This document shows, in pieces, positions 1 through 12,710 of a DNA stretch of 64,000 bases. The position numbers and the translations under genes are program-made. Positions within the stretch are counted from its first letter, which is position 1; every line of letters starts with the position of its first letter. This stretch comes from Sphagnum compactum (Eukaryota; Bryophyta; Sphagnopsida; Sphagnales). The notes below the pieces were generated by a model. It ran no database searches. It was not told the DNA's origin and saw only the letters and a list, made by a program, of their open reading frames with translations. The DNA lies in contig OZ234495.1 in NCBI GenBank assembly GCA_965153455.1, positions 24,424,875 through 24,488,874 of the forward strand, read 5' to 3'.

Positions 1-660
1 TTATGTGATATATGAACTATATTGTAATATTTTATGATTTTTCAATTTTTAAATCTTTCAAATGCTTCATTTCATAATTATTTTTTAAAGGTGATAGATT
101 ATGGGAATGTGTGACTTGAATTTTTTATTGGTTTGTGGGCATAAATCAATCAATCCAATACATTAATATATTAAAAACAATGTGTCACCTTAATTTGTTT
201 TTTTCTCCAATAGAGGGATAAAGAGCTTAGGTAAAAGGATGGTTTTTCTTTTAACAAAAAAAAAAATTCCTTTTTATGATTCAAGTCATCAAATGATAAT
301 TCGCCAATTGAATAGGTTTTGTCAATTGTGATAGGGAGAAAAGAAATAAATAATACATATTGCATAATAAGACAAGCACATTCATTTCCTTTGAGTTTTT
401 CACCAAAAAGTGAATCATTTTTTGCTCATTTATTTTCAAATTGTGAATTTTAAAATGTAAATTTGTAATTCAAAAGTTGAATATTTCACATTATATTTGA
501 TTATGTATGAACCTTTTTAGACTCCAATCCCTTGTTATAAAAATAACATGATGACATTGGGCAAACCTATTTAATTTCAATTTTGATTACATATAAATAT
601 TGCTAAAATAATATATAAAAGGATATTTTTATGTAATGTAAAGTGAAGTTAATGAGTTAC
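1..660. other. AT-rich noncoding stretch
   Basis: No coding signal is visible. The only open frame (about 171-365, minus) is a short AT-rich translation with no domain. Homopolymer A and T runs are frequent. Confidence 0.6.
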
Positions 661-686
661 GTGTGTGTGTGTGTGTGTGTGTGTGT
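661..686. repeat. (GT)13 microsatellite
   Basis: An uninterrupted run of 13 GT dinucleotides in AT-rich DNA. The lack of interruptions suggests it is still length-variable, which is an inference. Confidence 0.97.
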
Positions 687-3600
687 TATAGTGAACATGC
701 AAACCAAATTTTGAAATTTAAAATAAACATAAATATGATTTCTAAACACAAAAAAAAACCATGGTAGTTTTTATTGTTATTTATTCAATGCCCTCTATGA
801 TTTTTTATGGCCATTTTATATATTCATCGTACCACAACTGCATATTACATTGTTAAAACATTTATTTGACATTTGCTTGTATATTAATTCATTTAAAACT
901 TTCAACCATAATGTCATGAAATCATTTACTTCACCTTTATCACCTTTACCAAATTTCAATGTTTTTTTATTGACTTAAGGATATAATTATTATAGATTAT
1001 GACTATCATGTGCAACATTTAGAATTTCAACCTATATATAATTTGAACCAACATCATTTTCATTATAGTTTATAAATTCTAAAAGCAATTAGGCTATGCT
1101 ATGGCATCTAAAAATGTGTTGTAGGGAATTGGATTTTTTGCACATTGTATGTTTTGTTCTTATTATTTAAAAATGAATTTTGTAGTTTCATAAGTTTTTC
1201 ATCCTTCTTTACATAAGTGTTCTCTTTCAAAATAGTGGAAGACCTTGAAATTTGGGCCCAATTTATAATATCTACCAATAAAGTATCATGTTGCGATATA
1301 TTTGGACCTTCATCTAAATCATAAGCCCTCGAAATATTAACCAATAGACGATGGGAGGAAGTGTTTATGCAAAATAAGGTTTCAAGTGTATGAAAGGACT
1401 TTAACTTATTTTTAACAAAAAAAATTGAAGTTAATAGAAGCCTAAGATGTATTAAATTCATTTTCAATTGTTTGATATTATAATCATAACCTATCAAAAA
1501 TTTCATGAATTGTTAGTATGAATTTTCCAATTTTTGAAAAACCACCCAATTTAGATTTTTTGCATCCATTTTTTTAATATAAAAATTCATCAAATGTTAT
1601 GCTCAATTGATGATAGACTCAATGGAAGGCTTAATGGCCTCATAATGAAACTTAAAAGAGATTATCTTTATTAATGTTCATATTTGAAAAATATTTTTCT
1701 TAAGACCAAATTTAATTTGGAACTACTATTGTAACATACCTTAGTATGCTTGGACCCCACATTATGTTGCATATCAAATTTCCCATGGAATTCAAAAAAA
1801 TAAAGAAAAATTATATATCTTGACATTATCAAACATATATTAACTTATTTATGGAGGTGGGTTTTTTTTTTGCGTACAAATGTTTTTTTTGAGAAATCAA
1901 GTTTGTCAAATGAACTATTTTCAAGAAAGTTTACCTCCAAAGCTTGGATGCATTCACATTCCAAACCCATATATATTGCACTCAATTGACTCTCTTAGTG
2001 TGGGAATTGAAAACCTAAGGTCAAAGTATAAATTTTATTGAATTCGATTTTGTATCTCATGAAAATGAATGTGACATTTCTACTTCCATCAAATTATGAA
2101 GGGTTCATGTTTACTAGCAAAAGACAATGATATTTCCAATAGTGTAATTGGTGTTAAATTCAAATTCACAAAACACCTTGAAGCTTTCATTCACATCATT
2201 TGATGATGACAATTAATATATCTTGTTGGGTTTAAAATGTAGGAGTATCTAATGAAAGTTAGATTCTAAGTGGGAAGTGATTTTCTTTTCCAAAACATTG
2301 TCGCATTTTTACCCAAAAAAAACTCATATAATTTTGGATTTTTTGTCCTATTGTAAATTCGACTGATTTTTTTAATTTTTTGAAAAATTTAAAAATTAGA
2401 AAAATAGAAAAAAATCATGTAAGTGGCATTATAATACTAAAATGCATACTACATCAAAAATCTAATTGTGAAAAATCATCACTGAGGTGTGATTATTTAA
2501 TCGTGATATTGGATTAATTTTCTTTTATTCAATCTTTTAATGTGCCATCTATTGGAAATACACATTTGCAAGCCATTTTCAATGGATTTTGGGGAAATGT
2601 GAGATTTTATAAAAACCTAAAAGGATTATGCAAAAGCTATGCAATTTCAATGACCTTAATACACGAAACGCATAATTGTTGGTGTGTTGCCAAATTACAA
2701 AAGTAAAATTATTTTGAATTCCAAGTTCTTTTACAAACTTGTACGATGTGACAACATTATGTGCATTTCAAAAGGAATGTGGAAAGGTTCCATAATATTA
2801 ATGAAGTGGCCATGTAATATTTTTCCCCGTGATTTTTATGAGGCATGGATTATAAGTATGTTGCTTTCATTCATTTGGATATACATGTTAAGGAAGTTCA
2901 AGCATCATTTTCCATGGTAGCATGTTAATTTTAGGTTAAGGAATCCAATTTGTAATAGGTGTAAAGTAAAATGAGATAATATGAATTTAAATCATGTTTT
3001 AAAAGTTAAATAAACTTAATGCAAATATCATGTCATGGACTTCACTTTTTTTTATAATAAATTTTCCTTCTACATTGCCCCCCAATCTATTTCCTTCCCC
3101 ATCCCAAAGTGACAACAACATTTTCTTTTATGTTCCCATGTGTAATTTTGAATATCAATATTATAAATAACAATGTTATTTGCCCAACACTATAACATTT
3201 TAACATAAATACCCTAGGAAGCAAAATGGTTATTTTAATTGAAGGCTTCACACAGATAATATGACATAATTTTTTCTCACATAGATTTGACAAGATCAAA
3301 TAACTATTTGTCTTTGTAAATGACAATTGGAATTTTGTCTAATTAATGATCATTTTTTTTTAAAAAAAATTCCTTCAATGTTTTTTTTTCAATTTTTCTA
3401 ATGGAAACAAAAGTATAATTACTTTGCTAGAATCTCACATTTTGCATTGTAGAAACATGTTTAACATTTTTTACATTGCATTTTAAGCACACATTAAAAT
3501 CAATATAGTGCATTTCAAATACTAGGAAATATATTTCAATATAATCAACATATTTATTCTTGTCCAAGTAAAGAGTAATGTATCTTCTCATTGCCCATGC

Positions 3601-4559
3601 AGTGTTTATAAATTATCATTTAAATGAAACTTCATTAATAAACTTGTATTAATTTCCTACTTTGAAATCTACCGTAAAAACTACAATGCCAATTTTAATT
3701 TAATATTGAAATACATTATGAACATGAATACAAACCACATAATACAATGTTGAGGTATTTTAATCACAACAACTTCATTCTTACACTTGAATTCATACAC
3801 AATTGTAGAACATAATCAAAACTCCATAACAATTTTCTTATTCCAAAAATCTAAGTAACTCTTAAAAAAACAAATACCAAATATGATCCCCAAACAAAAT
3901 TGGGAAAAGTAATGCCTATAAACTTTTGTCCAAAACTCATTTCTAAAATAATAGCCAATACCTTCTAACTACTAACCTACTAAAGCCTATCAACCATTAA
4001 AATTACCCCTCCCCTTAATTTGGATTTTTTCCTCAAAATCCTTGAACTATTGAGGCACAAAAGGTTTGTGTTAAAGCTACAACTATAGATTCTACTTAGT
4101 TACTATATTTTGAACCTATTGTTGTTTCACAATTGTATGTGATTGACTTGCTATCCTTGGATCATGTTATTCATATATTTTTGTATATTTTTTTCAAATA
4201 ATTATTGTTATTATTGCGATGTTGCAAGAACTTGTGTTTGCCCAATATTGTCAATGACAAATACTATGTGTAATGTATTAAATATTGTGACATATTCAAT
4301 AAACTTGAATAGTTGTTCCTCTTTAAGTACATGTTCTAATACATGTGAAGTCCATAGTGCTTGTAGCTAGTTTAGCCTATCCTACAACTAGTTATAACTA
4401 CAATATATATAATTACATTAATATATATTAATATCAATATTACTAGTTAATATTACTAATTATTATATTATCAGTTATTAGCTATTATTACTTATAAAAT
4501 TTAAGCTAATAAGTAGACTATTATTAGTATAACATTAAGTTATTAGGTGATAGGATGTA
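687..4559. other. AT-rich noncoding stretch, no gene seen
   Basis: I read both strands and found no protein motif, RNA gene or clear tandem repeat. The short frames here (such as 1108-1506 minus and 2684-2920 plus) are low-complexity hydrophobic or Asn/Lys-rich strings that look like chance frames. About 4400-4560 is especially rich in TTA/TAT words. Confidence 0.55.
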
Positions 4560-4720
4560 ATACAAATTTTTATCCTATGTTGTTTATTGTATCTTTCAAG
4601 TTTGTGAAGTATATAACTAGGTGTATTAAAAATACTTTTAAAAAATGACAAATTTGGGATAAACCAATAACAGGGGTTTGACCCCAAAGGCTAAACCCAA
4701 AACACAATAAAATTCTCCCA
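4560..4720 (+). repeat. Dispersed repeat, copy 1 (inverted copy near 38 kb)
   Basis: This segment shares a long diverged similarity with the reverse complement of about 37,930-38,060. In both, a block beginning TTCAA(G/A)TTTGT is followed by a stretch containing GGATAAACCAATAA and then GGGTTTGACC. The order and spacing are kept, so this is homology and not composition. The family is unidentified. Nearby sequence after 4720 (a CATGTGTC.AAA...TTGGTT block) may extend the match. Confidence 0.55.
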
Positions 4721-5179
4721 AAACACCTACCTCCCTAAAAATCAAATGTCAACATCCTATCTAATTAATGCCATGTGTTGACATTTTATATTTGATTAAT
4801 TTAATTTAGTAAACATCAAAATAGACTTTAATTTTCCATGTGTCAAAACAATTGGTTGAAAACATTGACACATGTCACAATACAAAAGGGGTTCACTTTA
4901 ATTGGATATAGTTACATTTCACATATGCAATTGGCCTTCCATGAATGCAACGAATGCAAGTGTATAATGATACCATGCATACATGTCAAGTACAAAATGT
5001 CACATGCAACTAAAAATCACATGCATCTTAGGCAAATACATCAATTTTTAGTTGTATGTGTGTTTTGCAACAAAAAATCAATTGTAAATCATAATTGCAA
5101 AATCCCAGTTTTTTACCCATGCAACCATTTGGCTACATTTGTTTTTTTCAACTATGTGACCTTTTATTTTACTTTGAAT

Positions 5180-5720
5180 ATGGTGTAGTTCATTTTCAAT
5201 TCATCATACTCCTTCAACTTGTGGTAAAAGTAGTATAGTTTTAAGGTTTTCATCTTCTCCATTACTCATTGTAGCCTATGTCCATCATTTTGGAGTGCTT
5301 ATATTCTCCTTGAAAATGAAACCTCCATTTGATCATTCTTCAATTGAACTTCACTCTTCTATTGTACTACCTAGTTTAGTTCCACCTTAAAATGTTTAAA
5401 TTTTTTTTGTTGACTTGACACATATTAATCGATGTTTTTGCAGTCTTTTTGAAAATTTGTAAATTCTACAACCATTGTGTCAACTTGTTTATTGAATTTC
5501 TAGTACCTACCATCTTTTTATTACTAATTTTTTCTATAACTTGTCCTTGTCCACTTTGATCTTCTTTAACATTCCAAATTAGTTCTTTAATGTTCATTCA
5601 AGAAATCCATATGAACCTTGTTAAGTTGTTATTTGATAGCAAGTGCATGCTTCAACTTATAACAGTGCATAAACAACTACAAGATTTGTGGCTCCTTTCA
5701 TTCCTAATGTCTTTCTTTTG
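5180..5720 (-). pseudogene. Possible degenerate coiled-coil coding relic
   Basis: Read on the minus strand, this stretch gives Lys/Glu-rich, heptad-like text in shifting frames (for example QLNKVHMDFLNEH near 5,600 and LKKIKVDKDKL just after), broken by several stops. It lies downstream, in the same orientation, of the better-supported relic at 6,195-6,480 and could be the later part of the same dead gene. The CCTAGG cluster at 5.8-5.9 kb separates the two. Composition alone could create part of this pattern, so confidence is low. Confidence 0.25.
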
Positions 5721-5790
5721 AAATGAATTGTAGTGTCAAGAATAGTTTTTTATCTTCTTATTTATCCTTATTGCTTTTGTTTAAGGGACA

Positions 5791-5935
5791 CACTAGTAGG
5801 ACCAATGCATATGTAGGTACTACAATCTAGGCATACATAGGTGGTAATAGGGATTTTGTTACCTGTTACTACCTATGTACGCCTAATACAACCTAGGCTA
5901 ACCTAGGTTGCCTACTAGGTAATATATTAAGTAAA
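5791..5935. repeat. CCTAGG/TAGGTA-rich cluster (short)
   Basis: The segment starts with CACTAGTAGGACC and is then dense in short dyads built from TAGG and CCTA, including CCTAGGCTAACCTAGG near 5,893. Similar clusters recur at 27.5, 28.05, 35.3-35.7 and 37.7-37.9 kb, so this is a repeated sequence type in the window. No coding role is seen. Confidence 0.7.
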
Positions 5936-6194
5936 TATTAAGTATGTGTATTAAGTAGAATAATATATTAGTTCAAGTAGTTTACTATGTATGCATATAT
6001 GTTACAAAATTAAGAAATTGTACGAAAATTGGAACAAAATTTTGTATACTGATGATCATCCATTGATGTGTTATTGTGATCACATTTTAGGCGTCAATCC
6101 ATTGGTATGCCCAAGTACAGTGTAGTGACCAAAGTGTTGTCCAACTAACAAATAGTTGGGTGGAATGTTTTAGTGGTTTAGAATGTAGTATTTA

Positions 6195-6480
6195 GTAGCG
6201 CATAAACATCATGCATAACAATAGGTTTTAGCAACCTTTTTTGTTCTTGCCTTCTTTACTTGCTTCTCCTCTTTCAAACCTCTAAATGAAATCTTGAACT
6301 TATGTGCCAAGATATGTTTGTCAATTGTTGTTGCAACCTAATTTCCAATTTTGGTAAAGGTCTATTGTTCATTGTTCTCTTTTTAGGTTTTGAAGAATTC
6401 TACCAACAATTCATGATGTGGATGCTTCAAGTCTACTTCAAACAACCCCACCAATCCTACCTTGCTTGTCCATTATCTTA
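6195..6480 (-). pseudogene. Short degenerate coding relic, unknown protein
   Basis: One minus-strand frame reads about 95 codons of protein-like sequence interrupted by about four stops. Legible pieces are LFEVDLKHPHHELLVEFF, VATTIDKHILAHKFKISF and a basic tail KEEKQVKKARTKKVAK. The composition (Asp, His, Glu, Trp-site stops, a Lys/Arg-rich end) differs from the AT-noise frames around it, which argues for a former gene. I do not recognise the family. A weak resemblance to the N-terminal part of the relic at 28.1-32.1 kb (TTVDK...LAHKAK) is an inference from short words. It is not functional as it stands. Confidence 0.45.
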
Positions 6481-6499
6481 ACTATTGTGTTCCCATATT

Positions 6500-9499
6500 G
6501 TTAATTTACATAAAGTGCTTTTAATTCCATTGCATAACTCTATTAAGTGGGTGTAAACATGTATATATCCTTTTGTTTCACATTAGTGGGCAAAAAATAC
6601 TACAATGAACTTTTATGGATGTCACAAAGGCAAAATTTTATAAGTTGGACACATACTATTATATAAACCCATATGCAAGTTGAAAATTCCAACAAAGTGG
6701 ACCCAAATAAGTGAAACTAAATTTGATGTCCTTAATAGTTTCAATAATTATACAAAAATTTTAATTTCAATGGAATATGGACTTTTGCAATTTGGTAATT
6801 TTGATGTCACAATTTATAATAAAAAAAAGTGTTATGGACTCATTACTTATAATGGAATTTTATTTTTTTCACAATTTTGGAACATGTTATAGTTTCAAAG
6901 TTTATGACATTTAGGATAATTTTTTGGAAAATATAAAGTATGTGATGGACTTTATAATTCTTTATTGTGTGTAATTAATCTTTAAAAAAAATCAAAGTTC
7001 ATCACATATACGCAATGATGTTTTTCATGACCAATACTAAACGCAAGTGTTAAAAAAAGTTGAAAGTAAGGCACCATGAATTTGGACATGGAAAAAGATG
7101 TCAACTTTAACATCCTTTCAAGGTTTTTGTGTTTTGTCTAATTTTGTATGTTTAAAAATACACTAGAACAAATCCTGTAATGGACTTTGTAGTGGTTGTC
7201 TTTGGTACACCCTAGTCTGCTTTCACCCTAGGATTTACAATGTGTGCCATGGCTTTACAACATAACTTGATTGAACATAATTTAGAAACAAGGGAAGATA
7301 ACATAGTTACCGAAGTTCATGGAGTCTATGTTTCTTCCTCTAAATTTCCTTGTTACACATATTATTCAAGAATTTTTTATTCTTGTTGTTTTTTTATTTT
7401 TAATATGAAATATGATTAATTGCATCAATTTTGGCCTTGATCTTGTGCCTTACTATCACAAATGTCGAAATATTTCCTTTGTTTCACACATTGTCTATAC
7501 TACTATTCTAATAGTTTTTTTGGTATCCTTTGATGCAATGTACTTTGGAGAAATGCTAATGTTAGTGGTTCATAGTTTAGAAATTATGTCAATAGTGGAA
7601 GAATGTTCACAACTTCCCATGTTTTCCTCTTCATCTCTTCCTTCTTTCTTGTAATGTGTTATAATATTTCCAACAAACTTTCCTCACTCACTTTAGCAAC
7701 TTAAAATGACAAACAAGAATGATGACCATTTCATAATAATTGCCACTTGTGATAGTTGTCATTATTATTTGTGTGAAACTAACAACCCCATTTGTCTTTC
7801 TTGGAATTGTTTAGGGTTAGTGTTGTGATTAAACAATCATTTTTACTAATGACCTTTTTATAACCTCTTTGTTGGTCCTATTACATGTGTTTGCGCCACT
7901 ATAACTATTGTTACTACTTCCATTGCAAGTACATGATTATTTACAACTATTTCAATGTCTATGTCTAATTCATCCAATGTTTCATCATTTGAAAACTCAT
8001 TACCCATGGTTGTACTATCATTTATGCCATCCCAATATATTGGCTTCATGGAAACCTAATCTTGGATTTATTGACCTACATACTTATAAGGCTTCGACTT
8101 GTTTAAATAACAATCACAACATTGGGTTCAAAATTATCCATATAATTAACAAAAAATTATATTGTATTTTGTAAGGTCCAAACCAACACTTAAACTTCCC
8201 TTGGGAAGCCATAATACACATAATTTCAAATTTTTAACTATTTTTTTATGTGACATTTTTTGTTCCATAATGTTTTATTCCTTGATTAATGTCTGTGTCT
8301 CGATGTGCATGTAGTTTGGCACTTTATACTAACTATAGATGTGTGATTATACTAATTAGAGAGAATGTTGGTGAAAGCCAAGTTTGCAACTGATTAAGTT
8401 AAAAATTTGGGTTTGAATACTTGGTTTGGCAGGTTTCAATGAAAAAATATTCACCCCAAGACCTACTTTGATAGGTCTAGGTGTGAGAAAACTCGGCCCC
8501 GATCCTAACTTGGGTTTTTCAAAGGTCAACTAGATCTAGTAGGACACCCAACCCAATGGGTCTTAATGCATTTTAGTTTTAAGGTTGGGGTTAAAGTTTA
8601 GGGACTTGACTCCAAGCTTCCCCTATTATATATATTTTCCTCACTTTGCACTTGGACTCCACATGTGACTTTGTTATTATTATTTTTCACTTCTCATTCC
8701 TTCCTTGTGACTTCCCACTTCTTATGAGTTATGCCATGGAGATTAGAGATGAACTCATTTCTTAAAGTTTAATAACTTGAAGGAAAAATGAAACTAGAAG
8801 GATGTGTTCTTTTGAAGTGAATCAAGACTTTGACAAAGTTTATTTACCAAAAATGCTTGTATTGACAATCTAAAAATTGAAACATGAACTTGCTTTAAAA
8901 TTGAAACCTACATGCCCTGTAAAGTTTATATTCATCAATTCAAGGAATCGGAAATTTAATTTTTTTGACTTAACCTTGGAATTGATGGGTTTTAGTTTTA
9001 AAATATTTATTAGACCCATAATCAACTTAATTGTTCCTTATGTAAAAAAATTAGATCTAGATTTTAAAAAGCGTCTAAAACCTAGCCAACATTGGTTATA
9101 ACATATATTTTAGGCGTGCATTATATGGTCTCCATTGATAATTAACAAAACATATTTTGTTAACATCAAAGGATGTAGCTCATAAACAAGTTGATAAGGT
9201 GTGTACCATGTGGCCACCTTTTACGTAGTAAAGTAAAATTGTTCAAAATACATAAGAAGAAAATCTCGTCCTTTGCCACCCACACACACATTATGACTAT
9301 TGTTTGATTTGATTACATTTTAATCATATGTGGCCATTCAAAGTTTGCAAATGGCTTGTTGCATTAATTAATGGTCAATATTTTTTCCAATTGCAACATT
9401 CATGACATTGTTCGCTTATGTGTATAATTTGGACTTTATTTATGTTTTAATAATTTTAAATTATTAACATGAAAATTGAAGTAGCTTTTAACTTTATTT
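6500..9499. other. AT-rich noncoding stretch, no gene seen
   Basis: No domain, RNA gene or tandem repeat was recognised. The frames at 7412-7654 and 7908-8174 (plus) lack motifs and show no codon pattern that separates them from background. Confidence 0.5.
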
Positions 9500-9902
9500 A
9501 CACAATGCGCTACAATGGGTTGATGATTTATTTTTGACATTTTTTCAATTGTCAAGATGGTACATGAGTTGAACCATTCACTTTTAACATGTTGAAACCA
9601 ATGTTCATATGTTGCATTTTAAATTTACCATCATTTATTAAACACAAACAACAACTTAACACCTCACATTTATATTGGAATGAGTTAATGATTTTTTTCA
9701 CATCTTTTCAACTTTCAACATGTGGACGTGAGTTGAATTATTCACTTTTAATATGTTAGAATTATTACTAACAAGTTGCATCTTGTAATTATTAAAATAT
9801 ATTGAAACACATGTAATTAAGTTATAATTGAATATTTGAATGAATTTTTTCACATCTCTATCAACATCTACACATGAATTAAGTCATCCACTTTGAACCT
9901 AT
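9500..9902. repeat. Minisatellite array, left part (~150-165 bp unit)
   Basis: Diverged units repeat a core ATTCACTTTTAA(C/T)ATGTT, seen at about 9,576 and 9,740 and as ATCCACTTTGAACC at about 9,886 (spacing 164 and 146). Each unit also carries a TTTTTTCACATCT...CAAC(A/T)T stretch and an ATGTTGCATTTT-like stretch. The third unit stops abruptly at 9,902, where the CACTA-like element begins, and resumes after 12,408. Confidence 0.8.
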
Positions 9903-10139
9903 CACTATGCCAAAATGTGGTTTCTATGACTAGGATATGTTGCGAATATTGCCCAAAATAATCATGTAGTTGTAAGTGGACTTAAGTCATAGTCATCCTA
10001 ATGACTATAATCATAATTATGAGTATGCGACTACAAATATGACTACACAACTAATGTAATTATATTAGATTTATTACTTGACCTTGTTTCAACAAGTTTT
10101 AAAAAAAAACTAAAATACATATCAGCATGGTAAAATTTG

Positions 10140-11010
10140 TATGAGAAGCATAATTTAGTTTAATTTAGCTTAATTTATTTTAATGTCATCCGATCCTAAT
10201 TTAACCGACTTAAAGCTGGTTCACTTTAAATAACCTATATAGTTTACTTTAAATAACCTAATTTATTATAAATAATATTATATTTTAACTTAATGTAACA
10301 TATTTTAACATATGCAAGCTAATTTAGTTTAGTTTAGCCAAATGTAACCAACTTTAATGACATTTAAAATTTTCCAAGTTTAGCCAAATTTAGATTAATT
10401 AACTCAATTTAGCCTAGTTGGCCTTAGTTATAGCAAAATACATTAAAAAGCCTTATTTGCCAAAAAAATTCAAATTTAGCCAAATTTAATTGACCATGTT
10501 TAGTTTAAATGCTTTCATGTAACTTGAGTTCACCAATTTTAACCAGATTTACTTTAAGTATCAAAGTTTAACCTAATTCTAAAAATTTATCCAAGTTTAA
10601 CTTAATTTATTAAAATTTAGCAAAATATATAACCAAATTTAACTTAATTTTTTATAGTTTTAACCATATTTATTCAATCTCAAAAAACATTAATCAAATT
10701 TAAATAAAAGTTTGCTAGGTTTAGCCAAATTTAGCCAAAATCATTTAGTTTTGGACAAGTATTTCCATTTAACCAAAGCTTAACCAAGTTTTAGCCAAGT
10801 TTATCAAAATATTAAAAAAATTATCCTATTTTAATTAAAATAACCTATTTTAGATTCATTTATATTACTTATCCAAAACTAAATAAAATTAATGAACTTT
10901 AGCTTTAGTTTAGCCAAGTTTATGATAAATATCCTATTTTCATAAATAAAAAACATAATTCAAGCAATTTCATGCTATTTAAACCAAATTTAACAAAGTT
11001 TTACCAAATT
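10140..11010. repeat. Degenerate TTTAGCCAAATTTA-type array inside the transposon
   Basis: About 870 bp are built from variants of TTTAGCCAAATTTA, AATTTAACC and TTAGTTTAGCC, with no fixed period. This looks like an old short-unit tandem array that has lost register. It forms most of the left interior of the CACTA-like element. Confidence 0.65.
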
Positions 11011-12180
11011 TATTTATGTTTTTAGGATTCATAAATTTACAACATATAAAACTTATACATAAAATGACCTTTTAAAAAATGAATAAATATAATTTACAGT
11101 TTTATAATTTTAATTTTAGGACAAAATATTTGTTGTATTATTTATATATTTAAAACATATTTCAGTAAATATTTACATACATATAACATTGCATCTGTAT
11201 GTATATATATTGTATTAAATATTTAGATTTTAACAAATTCAAAACTATAAAATTTTGAAATAATGTAAAACCAGTACAATTACATGTTATGTTAAGTGGT
11301 TGGATTATAATAAATATAACAAAATTAATTAGTAAATTTTTTTTTCTAAATATCAATTCAATTAATAAACTTGCAATATACTGAAAATAAATATTCGTAT
11401 ATAAAGTATAAATATTGAATATATGTATACGTATATTATAATACATATATATATTATACATATGATACATAATATATACATATAATATATTAATAATATC
11501 ATATTATATTCATATTTCAATTACAAAATAAATTAAAAAGATTCAATTTTTATATTCAAATTATACATATATTTATTAAATTTTTGTCATGTATTGAAAC
11601 ATAACGAATATGTAAAAAAATTTAAATTCAAAAGTTATTTTCTATGTGCGAAATATGTTATTTGAATTTTCAATTGGTCCACATACGTAGATTAAGCTCC
11701 AAAGTTTAATAATTCATATTTACATGTTCATTTGATTAAGTATTGGAAAAAAAATTAAATTTTAAGCTTTGTATTTTTATACATTCAAATAGTAGAACAT
11801 GATAAATTTTTTATGTGACAACATTGTGTCACATGTGATGTGGTAGGTTGATGGCAAAGCCTTGGACCAATTCAAGGAGGTCCAAGGATCAATATTTGCT
11901 CCCACCATGTTGATTAGTTTGATGGCATTGATTATAATCAACTTTGACCATTGATATAATAATGACATATGTTGACCAATGGTATGTATAATGAAGTGTA
12001 ATACAACATTGTTTTATACGGTTGTATATATGATTACATGATTTGTGTATTATACAATTTGTTTACAAACCACATATAAATAATTAAAAAGTAAATTAAA
12101 TGAATAATTATCTTGTAAAATCAATATTCAAAAATATATTTAAATATTAATATAATAATTTATTATTTTATAAATATACA

Positions 12181-12184
<4 letters not shown>

Positions 12185-12211
<27 letters not shown>
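12185..12211. repeat. (TA)n microsatellite
   Basis: About 13 uninterrupted TA units inside the right part of the CACTA-like element, next to its subterminal repeats. Confidence 0.95.
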
Positions 12212-12213
<2 letters not shown>

Positions 12214-12408
12214 TTTTTATATAAATAATATTCTATAGTCATAAGTGCAATCGCAATGGTGGTTACAACTATGACCATCTTAGCGACTAGTGGCAACGTG
12301 GTCATTTGGACTACATAATGATGGAATCACAACTAGTCACAAATGGCATTTATGACTAATTTTGTAGTCGTAAATGTAATTGTAAATGCCACGTTTTGGA
12401 ATTGTGTG

Positions 12409-12710
12409 TGGAAACCATTATTCAAATGTTGCATATTACACTTATTAGTATATATTGAAACACACACAATAATTTAATGCCTCATGTTTGTATTTGAACA
12501 TGTTTAGTAAGTCTTTTTTTCACATATTTCAACTATCAAAATGCACATGAATCAAATCATTCACTTTGAATATGTTAAATTCATTACTCATGAGTTGCAT
12601 TTTGCACTCATCATAATTTCTTGAAATGGATGTATAAAAGTTGGCAAGTTTCACATTTACATTTGAACGTTTTAGTGATTAGGTCAAAATGTTCATGAAT
12701 GCAAATTCTA
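12409..12710. repeat. Minisatellite array, right part
   Basis: The sequence GAAACCATTATTCAAATGTTGCAT completes, in two overlapping halves, the unit broken at 9,902. The next unit core ATTCACTTTGAATATGTT is at about 12,559. Removing the insertion restores a spacing of about 167 bp from the previous core. The array fades out by about 12,710. Confidence 0.75.

Larger units (their letters stand above)
9903..12408. mobile_element. CACTA-like non-autonomous DNA transposon (~2.5 kb)
   Basis: The left end begins CACTATGCCAAAATGTGG. The right end, reverse-complemented, begins CACACAATTCCAAAACGTGG, so the termini are imperfect inverted repeats of about 20 bp. The segment interrupts a minisatellite unit that continues on the far side in register, which independently fixes the boundaries to a few bases. 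The flanks TAT (9,900-9,902) and TGT (about 12,407-12,409) fit a decayed 3-bp target duplication, as known for CACTA elements. Both ends carry subterminal repeats of GTAGTCGTAAATG/GACTACAAATATGAC type in both orientations. The interior has only low-complexity AT-rich DNA and no transposase. The superfamily assignment is an inference; exact termini could move by 2-4 bp. Confidence 0.65.

Noticed and set aside
11162-11470. 102-codon minus-strand ORF
   Set aside because: It is a Tyr/Ile/Asn-rich translation of AT microsatellite-like sequence inside the CACTA-like element.
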